In this document: positions 52,105-58,078 of the stretch, piece after piece
How positions within the stretch are numbered: the first letter of the stretch is position 1
Layout of the letters: every line of letters begins with the position of its first letter
Source of the DNA: Ruminiclostridium sp.
GTDB taxonomy: Bacteria; Bacillota; Clostridia; Oscillospirales; Ruminococcaceae
DNA: 58,078 bases
Assembly: GCA_017635095.1 (NCBI GenBank)
Contig: JAGBMA010000231.1
Coordinates: 1-58,078, forward strand
Reading direction: 5' to 3'
Notes under the pieces: generated by a model
Seen by the model: the letters and a program-made list of their open reading frames with translations, nothing else
Told to the model about the DNA's origin: nothing
Database searches by the model: none
Translations under genes and position numbers: made by a program

Positions 52105-52383
52105 ATGAACATAAGCGATATAAGGATAAGAAAAGTGCTTCAGGACGGTCGGCTCAAAGCCGTCGTCTCCATGACGGTGGATAACGCGATCGCCGTACAT
52201 GACATCAAGATCGTGCAGGGCGATGAGCGGGTGTTTGTGGCAATGCCCAGCAGGCGCGACGAATCGGGAATGTTCCGTGACATTATCCACCCGATAAGCC
52301 CCGAAGCCCGCGGCGAGATCGAACATCAGATCATAAACGCATACGAAAAGTATGTATCAGCCCAGCAGTCTGGAAGCCTTTAA
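52105..52383 (+). CDS. spoVG: Septation/RNA-binding regulator SpoVG
   Basis: This 92-residue protein has the invariant SpoVG core: LKAVVSMTVDNAIAVHDIKI, then FVAMPSRRDESGMFRDIIHP and ISPEARGEIEHQII. SpoVG binds nucleic acids and affects sporulation septation and surface gene expression. The ATG at 52105 follows GAAAGGAAGG. A much longer frame upstream is antisense to murC. The gene's last 27 bases overlap the convergent Nudix gene. Confidence 0.95.
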   Translation: MNISDIRIRKVLQDGRLKAVVSMTVDNAIAVHDIKIVQGDERVFVAMPSRRDESGMFRDIIHPISPEARGEIEHQIINAYEKYVSAQQSGSL

Positions 52384-52890
52384 CAGTGCGAGCTGAGTCT
52401 TCGCGTCCTCGATCTCTCCGTTCATCACCATTTCCACCGCCTTATCAAAAGGCACGGTGAACGCTTCGAGGAACTCGTCCTCGTCAAGCTTCTGCTTGTC
52501 TTTATGCAGTCCCTTGGCGAGATACATATGTATCACTTCGCTGTCGTAAGCGGGGGTGGGGTAAAGACAGCCGAGATATGTGAATTCATCGGCGGTGTTG
52601 CCGGTCTCCTCCCGGAGCTCCCGCTTCCCGCATTCGAGGTGGCTCTCGCCCCATTCGAGCTTGCCCGCGGGTATCTCGGTAAGAACTTTCCCGTGAGGAT
52701 AGCGGAACTGACGCACCAGATACACTTCGTTGTTTTCGGTAAGCGCGACTATGCACACTCCGCCCGGGTGGCGGACCACATCACGCTTTGCTTCTTTTCC
52801 GTTTTCGAGCAGGGCTGTATCGCTGTACACGTCGATGACGCTGCCCTTGTATTTAAGCTCGCTTGCTACCTGTTTTTCCGTAAGTTCCAT
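52357..52890 (-). CDS. ADP-ribose pyrophosphatase-like Nudix hydrolase
   Basis: This 177-residue protein has the complete Nudix box GKLEWGESHLECGKRELREE followed by TG, at about residues 76-97. The proline-containing GCLYPTPAYDSEVIHMYLA region after it is typical of ADP-ribose pyrophosphatases (NudF). It clears ADP-ribose or related nucleotide sugars. It is last in a run argS, 54339, 53391, 52890 with gaps of 50, 15 and 21 bases. Confidence 0.92.
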   Translation of the reverse strand: MELTEKQVASELKYKGSVIDVYSDTALLENGKEAKRDVVRHPGGVCIVALTENNEVYLVRQFRYPHGKVLTEIPAGKLEWGESHLECGKRELREETGNTADEFTYLGCLYPTPAYDSEVIHMYLAKGLHKDKQKLDEDEFLEAFTVPFDKAVEMVMNGEIEDAKTQLALLKASRLLG

Positions 52891-52911
52891 TCTTCCGTTC
52901 CTCCGTATATA

Positions 52912-53391
52912 TCAATCCTGTATTATATAGCATACGTTGCTGTAGACCTTCTTTTCCGGTATGAGCGCGATGAACTCGTCGAGAGTTATGACGCCGCAGA
53001 CGTCGTTCTTCTCTTCGCCCTGCATACGGGCAAGGAATACGAGCATACCCGACGGAGACAGCTTCCTGAGCTGCTTCATCACAAGCTTCATATCCTCGAA
53101 AAGCTCCGCCGACCGCAGCGTCAGACTGTAGTGGTCTTTCCCGTTCTCCCGCCAGAAGAGCTCTTTTTCACCGTGCTCAAAGTCAAAGTCGCAGATATCG
53201 AACGAACCAAGCATATCCGGCGTTCCGTCCTTCCGGAGCTCAAACCACTCTCCCCGCATTTTCGCGGCGAAAGGGTAATCCTCCGCGAAAGCCTGACCAA
53301 AGCCGCCGGTTCTCGAAGCGACGATACTGCCGCAGCTTATATTCATTCTGCAGGACGCGCCCGCCGACAGCACTTTTATATCGTATGACAT
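52912..53391 (-). CDS. Unknown protein in the argS-nudix gene run
   Basis: This 159-residue soluble protein has no signal peptide. It contains three short cysteine-bearing stretches (CRMNISCGS, SFDICDF, NDVCGV) without a recognisable metal site, and a central EWFELRKDGTPDMLGSFDI. I do not recognise the family. It lies 15 bases downstream of the 53407 gene, so the two are probably co-translated. Confidence 0.7.
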   Translation of the reverse strand: MSYDIKVLSAGASCRMNISCGSIVASRTGGFGQAFAEDYPFAAKMRGEWFELRKDGTPDMLGSFDICDFDFEHGEKELFWRENGKDHYSLTLRSAELFEDMKLVMKQLRKLSPSGMLVFLARMQGEEKNDVCGVITLDEFIALIPEKKVYSNVCYIIQD

Positions 53392-53406
53392 TTATTCTCC
53401 ATTATC

Positions 53407-54339
53407 TCAGTATATCACAGCGCCGTACTTCTGCGCCGCTTTTTTCAGTTCGTCCGGGTCGATAAGGCTCGTTCCGTCGATCATAGCCCGCCCCTGGTAG
53501 AGCATCACCGCAAGCTTTATGGCGATCTCGTCCTCGCCGCTGAACATGACGGGAAGCGTTGCCATATGGGCGTTGTCCGCGAAATCGAGAACATCATCGG
53601 GGCTGTTTATCTGTATCCTTAGCACATCACAGCCGCTCTGCTCACAGGCGGCTATAAGATCTTCGCCCATACCAGCGTTGCATTCGATAGGCTCCGAGAT
53701 CTCGGTGGTGTCATGCTCAAGGAAGAACGCCGAGCGCTCATTCGCCAGCATAAGCGAGTCTATGTACTCCGTCTCGGGCGCCATATATCCCTCGGAGGAT
53801 ATTATATTCTGCAGCCTTGTATGACTGTCATCGTCCAATCCGATAAACACGTCCGTTCCCGCTTCGAGAAGCTCCGTAAGCTCATCGTCCGTGAGCCTGC
53901 ATTTCTTCGGGCGCACAGCAAGAGGTATCTTTGCATAGGGCTTGATGCGTCTTATGCCCTCGGCAAGCGTCTCCGTATCGTCCGCGGATATGCCGAAGCA
54001 AAGCGCTCCGAGACTCTGCATCACAATAAGCGCGGCGTCCGCCGGAAGCTCATGCTCGGTCTTCAGCTCGTCGTCAACGTTCAGCATAACATAGACCGGG
54101 CAGCCGTATTTCCTGCATTCAAGAAACGACGCGCGAAGATCCGCCAGCATCGTCATTCCGTCAAGCATGAACGCGCCGGTGCTTTCCGTGTCGATAAGAT
54201 CGAGCTTCTCCTTATAGATCGTTTTAAGCTCGGTGAATGAAGTCTCTCCGTAAGGGATAGTCATTTCACCGCTCGGTGCTATGAACGTGAAATTGTCGGT
54301 GTTTATTGCAACAGGCCGTAAACAGTCGTCTGTCATCAT
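53407..54339 (-). CDS. Homocysteine-methyltransferase-like protein lacking its zinc cysteines
   Basis: The 310-residue protein seems to have the TIM-barrel plan of the homocysteine S-methyltransferase domain: DLIDTESTGAFMLDGMTMLA, CPVYVMLNVDDE, ALIVMQSLGALCFGIS, and a later strand-helix series with LPVMFSGEDEIAIKLAVML. The GGCC-type zinc-binding cysteine pair that such enzymes need is not seen. A single Cys in RPKKCRL stands where a substrate strand would be. It may be an inactive or repurposed relative. The fold call is tentative. Two adjacent ATGs could both serve as start. Confidence 0.6.
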   Translation of the reverse strand: MMTDDCLRPVAINTDNFTFIAPSGEMTIPYGETSFTELKTIYKEKLDLIDTESTGAFMLDGMTMLADLRASFLECRKYGCPVYVMLNVDDELKTEHELPADAALIVMQSLGALCFGISADDTETLAEGIRRIKPYAKIPLAVRPKKCRLTDDELTELLEAGTDVFIGLDDDSHTRLQNIISSEGYMAPETEYIDSLMLANERSAFFLEHDTTEISEPIECNAGMGEDLIAACEQSGCDVLRIQINSPDDVLDFADNAHMATLPVMFSGEDEIAIKLAVMLYQGRAMIDGTSLIDPDELKKAAQKYGAVIY

Positions 54340-54389
54340 ATTTCCTTTCGTCGTTTGTTTATCGCAGTCATGTCAGAACTGCGGCTTCG

Positions 54390-56078
54390 TCACATCTTCT
54401 CCGGCGCTTCGACTTTAAGCAGGTCGAGCAGGTTCTTTATGACCGTCTTTACCGCCGTGCAGAGCGCAAGTCTTGACATGACCACTTCCTCCGCTTCGCC
54501 CTTGATCTTGCAGCTGTCATAGAATTTGTGGAAAAGCTGGGCGAGCTCGTAAACGTATCTCGTGATGCGGGACGGGTTGTATGCAGATGCAGCCTCGTTC
54601 ACTGTATCCGGGAGAGCCGCGATCTTGCGGATAACTGCAAGCTCGGCTTCGTCGGTGAACACGAGCTTTTCCGACGGCATCTCTGTGAACTTTACGCCTT
54701 CTTCCTCAAACTTGCCGAGCATACGGCAGATACGCGCATGTGCGTACTGCACATAGAACACGGGGTTCTTCGAGCTCTCCTCGATAGCGAGATCAAGATC
54801 GAACTCCAGGTGGGTATCGGGATCACGGAGGTTGAAGAAAAATCTCGCCGCGTCCATAGGTATCTCGTCAAGCAGCGTCGCAAGAGTTATCGCCTTGCCG
54901 GAGCGCTTTGAGAGCTTTACTGTCTCGCCGCCGCGCACGAGCCGCACCATCTGCATTATCACGATATCGAGCTTATCCGCGTCTACGCCCAGAGCTGTGA
55001 GTGCCGCTTTCATTCTTGCGATATATCCGTGATGATCCGCGCCGAGGATATCTATCGCCTTGTCAAATCCGCGGGTCACAAGCTTATTGTAATGATATGC
55101 GATATCGGGCACGAAATATGTCGGAACTCCGTTGGCGCGCACAAGAACTCTGTCCTGATCGTCGCCGAAATCGGACGCCTTGAACCATACCGCGCCGTCC
55201 TTCTCGTAGGTGACTCCCTTGTCCTTGAGCATCTGCACGATCTCCGCGACCTTGCCGCTCTCGTGAAGGCTGCTCTCCTTGAACCATGTATCGTACTTTA
55301 TACGGTACTTGAGCAGGTCGTCCTCAAGCCCCCGGATATTTATGGGAAGCGCATAGTCAACGAGCGCTTTCCTGCGTTCCTCCTCGGATACGCTCATGTA
55401 CTTGTCGCCGTACTTATCCGCGAAAGCTTTCGCGTGGTCGATGATATCCTGACCGTGGTAGCTGTCCTCGGGCATTTCCTCGGTGCTGCCGAAAATCTGT
55501 TTATAGCGTATATCGAGACTGAGCCCGAACTTGTTCACCTGATTGCCCGCGTCGTTTACATAAAACTCCCGCTCAACGTCATAGCCCGCGTACTCCAGCA
55601 CCGACGAAAGACAGTCGCCTATCGCGCCGCCCCGGGCATTTCCGATATGCATGGGGCCGGTGGGATTCGCGGAGACGAACTCCACAAGCACTCTTCTGCC
55701 CTGTCCGAGATCGGTCTTTCCGTAATCCGCCCCCGCGCTTATTGCAGCATTGACCGTTTCCGCGAACCATAGCGGCTTCAGGAAAAAGTTGATAAATCCG
55801 GGGCCCGCAACTTCGATGCGGCCGAAGAGCGTTCCGTCAAGCACCGCAGCCTCGGATATGAGCCCGGCAGTCTCTCTCGGATTTTTTCTGAACACTTTCG
55901 ATGACGCAAGTGCGGCGTTGCAGGAAAAATCGCCGTGAGAGCTGTCGGCAGGCTGCTCCACCGTAAAGGGCGGTATCGGCTCAGCCGGGAGTTTACCCTC
56001 CGCGGTAAGTCTGCCGAGAGCGTTCATAACGATCTCTTTTACTTCGTTCTTTGCTTTTTCTGTCATATTTACTTTCAT
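54390..56078 (-). CDS. argS: Arginyl-tRNA synthetase
   Basis: This class I synthetase has 562 residues. The N-terminal Add1 domain is followed by the HIGH motif in PTGPMHIGNARGGAIGD near residue 130 and a KLSKRSGKAITL (KMSKS-like) motif near residue 380. The C-terminal DALR anticodon domain ends at LDLLKVEAPEKM. All regions are intact. Confidence 0.97.
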   Translation of the reverse strand: MKVNMTEKAKNEVKEIVMNALGRLTAEGKLPAEPIPPFTVEQPADSSHGDFSCNAALASSKVFRKNPRETAGLISEAAVLDGTLFGRIEVAGPGFINFFLKPLWFAETVNAAISAGADYGKTDLGQGRRVLVEFVSANPTGPMHIGNARGGAIGDCLSSVLEYAGYDVEREFYVNDAGNQVNKFGLSLDIRYKQIFGSTEEMPEDSYHGQDIIDHAKAFADKYGDKYMSVSEEERRKALVDYALPINIRGLEDDLLKYRIKYDTWFKESSLHESGKVAEIVQMLKDKGVTYEKDGAVWFKASDFGDDQDRVLVRANGVPTYFVPDIAYHYNKLVTRGFDKAIDILGADHHGYIARMKAALTALGVDADKLDIVIMQMVRLVRGGETVKLSKRSGKAITLATLLDEIPMDAARFFFNLRDPDTHLEFDLDLAIEESSKNPVFYVQYAHARICRMLGKFEEEGVKFTEMPSEKLVFTDEAELAVIRKIAALPDTVNEAASAYNPSRITRYVYELAQLFHKFYDSCKIKGEAEEVVMSRLALCTAVKTVIKNLLDLLKVEAPEKM

Positions 56079-56250
56079 TTTTCTGTTATCCTTTTTTGTT
56101 TATTACCGGTGTCATTTTTCCGGAGCGTTCGTGTCTTACTTGCCAGTCTGTATTAAATGCGCGGAGTTGAATAGTTCCTGCTTTACCGTATAGTTCGCGG
56201 AGAAAGCAGCCGCCTGTGACAAACTCGGGTGAGCAGGTGCTCCGGGCGGC

Positions 56251-56697
56251 TTATTCACCGCCGCGCGTTCGCGGTTCATCCCCGGAAGGTGTTACGAGTA
56301 TTTCCATCTCGTTCTCGGAAACAAAGTCGTTGTTTATATCTATACTGTACTTGAACCAGAGCCTTCCGCCGACTTCGCCGAGGGTGTTGTCAACATCATA
56401 GGTGTTGATGCCCATGGTGAAATCACCGAAAGGCGTACCGTAAACACAGTGATGCTTGACATTCTTCTCCACGCAGAGGGTAGATGCGGCGGGACCTGTT
56501 CTCTCGACGGTTATGCAGTTCCCGTCGGCGGTTATGCTTACGCTGCAGTTCTCGTAGCCTATGCCCTCGGACTCCTCATAGCTTATAACGAAGCCCTTTC
56601 TGGAATGCCTGAAGCTGCCGACGGTGAAAAACTCGATCTTCTCCTCGTCGTCCTCGGACTTGACTATGCTCGTAATATTCAGATCAACAGGTATCAT
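56251..56697 (-). CDS. DUF1934 (YwiB-like) protein
   Basis: This 148-residue predicted beta-barrel of the calycin type has segments FVISYEESEGIGYENCSVSI, HHCVYGTPFGDFTMGI and GRLWFKYSIDIN. They match the DUF1934 family, which often lies next to argS in Firmicutes. The function is unknown. The gene follows the Ddl-like gene by 11 bases. Downstream, 56079-56250 is a spacer with an AGCCGCC/GGCGGCT hairpin (56210-56250) that may partly terminate before argS. Confidence 0.85.
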   Translation of the reverse strand: MIPVDLNITSIVKSEDDEEKIEFFTVGSFRHSRKGFVISYEESEGIGYENCSVSITADGNCITVERTGPAASTLCVEKNVKHHCVYGTPFGDFTMGINTYDVDNTLGEVGGRLWFKYSIDINNDFVSENEMEILVTPSGDEPRTRGGE

Positions 56698-56708
56698 AGC
56701 TTATCCTT

Positions 56709-57764
56709 TCAGGCGTCAACATCTACGGCAAGGCTCACCAGCCGGTTTATTGCATCGCTGTATTCATAGCCGCTCGCTTTCATGAGCCTCATGAAGGAGC
56801 TTTCGGGGGTAAATCCCGGAATGACCGATACACGGCGGAGCAGGACCCTGTCACCTGCAAGACGGAACGACATCTTCGCGTAGCCCTTGAAGCTGAAAAA
56901 GCGGAAAACCTTCTTGGCGGTGTTGTAGATCTTATCGCGCTGTTCCGGCGTTACCTCCGGGGCGATAATGTAATCCGCGGTATAGGAAACGGCGGAGTTT
57001 ATACCGTGATCCTTGACTACTTCCCCGAGCACGGTAGTCTCGATCTCGTAGGCATTTCCGAGGACCGCACACTCTATCGTGCGTCCCGAGATCTCTTCCT
57101 CGACGATGGCGGTATGGTGGTGGGAAAAGGCGATCTTGGCCGCGGCTTTAAGTTCCTCCGCATTGTGGACTATATTTGCGCCGATAGAGGTTGAACAGCT
57201 CGAAGCCGATACATAAACGGGGTAATTCAGTATCTTCTCGGCTTCCGCGATCTTCTCGCCGATGATGTTCATGTCACTTCGTTCCAGCACCGCAAACTTC
57301 GGCACATCGACTCCCGCAGACGAGAGCAGTATATGGGTGAGCGCCTTATCCGTGCAGTACATCGCCGTTTCGGGGTCACAGTCCACATACGGTATCTTCG
57401 AGAGCTTCAGAAGTGACTGGATACGTCCGCCCTCACCGTATTTTCCGTGGAGCACGGACATCACCGCATCGACGCGCTTTATTGCAGTCGAGCCGTCGGA
57501 CATTATGGTGATTATCCCTGCGTGGAGCGGATCCGGGCTTATTATCGCGGAACAGCAGTCGCTGGACATTTCCCATGTCCCGTCGCGTATCTCGTCGAAG
57601 CTTCCCGGGAAGTAAAGCCACCTGCCCGCCTTCGTGATACCGATCGGCGTTACATCGTACCTGTCGTGCGAAAGCCCGTTCAGAAGTGAGTATGCCGACA
57701 TGAGCGAGATCTTGTGATCCTTTGTGGCGCCGCCGAAAAGAACGGCTATCCTGATTTTTGCCAT
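56709..57764 (-). CDS. D-alanine-D-alanine-ligase-like protein, probably inactive
   Basis: The 351-residue protein has the ATP-grasp Ddl plan: start IAVLFGGATKDHKISLMSAY, HGKYGEGGRIQSLLKL, and PGFTPESSF near the end. Key residues are changed. The substrate Glu of the GGxSxExxVS motif is Lys. The ATP lysine of the VKPxxxGSSVG loop is absent (VYVSASSCSTSIG). The three Mg ligands of RxD and ExN are replaced (KMS and RRVS). It is unlikely to make D-Ala-D-Ala and may be a regulatory or scaffold paralogue. The ATG follows GAGGGG. Confidence 0.85.
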   Translation of the reverse strand: MAKIRIAVLFGGATKDHKISLMSAYSLLNGLSHDRYDVTPIGITKAGRWLYFPGSFDEIRDGTWEMSSDCCSAIISPDPLHAGIITIMSDGSTAIKRVDAVMSVLHGKYGEGGRIQSLLKLSKIPYVDCDPETAMYCTDKALTHILLSSAGVDVPKFAVLERSDMNIIGEKIAEAEKILNYPVYVSASSCSTSIGANIVHNAEELKAAAKIAFSHHHTAIVEEEISGRTIECAVLGNAYEIETTVLGEVVKDHGINSAVSYTADYIIAPEVTPEQRDKIYNTAKKVFRFFSFKGYAKMSFRLAGDRVLLRRVSVIPGFTPESSFMRLMKASGYEYSDAINRLVSLAVDVDA

Positions 57765-57797
57765 TTCGTTTTCCCCTCAAAAATGCATTATTATGTT

Positions 57798-57826
57798 ATT
57801 ATAACACATTATACTCATTTTTTCAA
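57798..57826 (-). promoter_or_regulatory. Promoter of the Ddl-like gene
   Basis: On the minus strand TTGAAA (57826-57821), 17 bp, TATAAT (57803-57798). Confidence 0.7.
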
Positions 57827-57844
57827 TACCGTTTTGATAAATAA

Positions 57845-57950
57845 TGTGTCCTCAATAACTGCCTTTTGGCAGTTATTGCCTGAAAGTCTGTATAACAGAC
57901 TTTCAGATGTTGTTCCAATGAACCTGCGGCGCATTGGAACAACGGACACA
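57845..57950 (+). ncRNA. Cloverleaf-like structured element, copy B
   Basis: The outer stem TGTGTCC/GGACACA and first hairpin are the same as copy A. Hairpin 2 is CTGAAAGTCTG/CAGACTTTCAG and hairpin 3 is GTTGTTCCAATG/CATTGGAACAAC, again with a CCTGCGG loop. Changes relative to copy A are paired on both sides of the stems. No clear promoter precedes it on the plus strand. The conserved flank TTCCTTG follows both copies. Confidence 0.75.
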
Positions 57951-57988
57951 TTCCTTGATGTCAAGCTCATTTCGTCCTTCGGACGAAC

Positions 57989-58078
57989 AAAAGTGCAAGG
58001 AAAATCTTAAAATATATAAATTTTCCTTGCACTTTTGCAACCGTGAAAAGCCTTCAAGCTGCGCTATGAAGACTTTTC
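57989..58078. repeat. Palindromes at the right window edge
   Basis: AAAAGTGCAAGGAAAA and TTTTCCTTGCACTTTT form 16 bp perfect arms around an AT-rich loop (57989-58036). A second imperfect palindrome with GAAAAG and CTTTTC ends occupies 58045-58078 and may continue outside. TCGTCC/GGACGA lies just before them. Confidence 0.7.

Overview
This 58 kb window is a bacterial chromosome segment from a low-to-moderate GC Gram-positive. I infer an anaerobic gut clostridium of the Ruminococcaceae/Oscillospirales type. The evidence is the SUF operon with SufU, spoVG, an OhrR-type peroxide sensor, CIRCE heat-shock control, a YfhO membrane protein, strongly Firmicute-type promoters (TTGACA, 17 bp, TATAAT) and AGGAGG ribosome sites. 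The species assignment is inference. There is no rRNA, prophage or CRISPR array. Two tRNA genes are present.

Layout. 1-2640: a dispersed palindromic repeat, then a minus-strand redox operon (glutathione peroxidase, OhrR, thioredoxin, thioredoxin reductase). 2738-4486: citramalate synthase lying between the ends of a MITE-like inverted repeat. 4575-5917: an AT-rich island of unknown genes. 5944-9566: an acyltransferase, a repeat-rich tRNA region (Arg, Gly) and a membrane protein with a signal-peptidase-like domain that seems inactive. 9756-12254: rpmG-secE-nusG-rplK-rplA. 12265-19353: an ECF S component, Hsp20 with CIRCE, a CofE-like protein, a CarD-like protein, trkA-trkH and a GNAT remnant. 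19393-22618: a GH31 enzyme with a cre-like site, and an aquaporin. 22630-28815: a ~240 bp palindrome followed by a sugar-modification operon (rmlA, two small EmrE-like proteins, rffA, yfhO). 29032-32940: an anchored surface protein, an AraC regulator, a flavoprotein and an orphan sugar-binding lipoprotein.

33010-42782 is a sulfur block. One minus-strand operon holds MetY, a siroheme/ferredoxin reductase, a TusA-like protein, a thioredoxin-like protein, a ThiS-like carrier with a masked C-terminus, an E1-like activator and a JAMM protease. This resembles protein-thiocarboxylate homocysteine synthesis. An Rrf2 regulator is divergent from it, and sufCBDSU follows. A 17 bp motif is shared by the two operon promoters.

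42849-44593: a promoter leads directly into a cloverleaf-like four-way-junction sequence, followed by a HAD phosphatase fused to a nuclease-like domain. A second cloverleaf copy with compensatory base changes is at 57845-57950. This pair is my strongest candidate for something undescribed. 44690-47125: two inverted copies of the dispersed repeat bracket corA and a small zinc-ribbon gene. 47200-49909: pnp and rpsO. 49948-52383: an amidase-like protein, murC and spoVG. 52357-56078: argS followed by two poorly known genes and a Nudix hydrolase. 56251-57764: a DUF1934 protein and a D-Ala-D-Ala-ligase-like protein that has lost its metal ligands.
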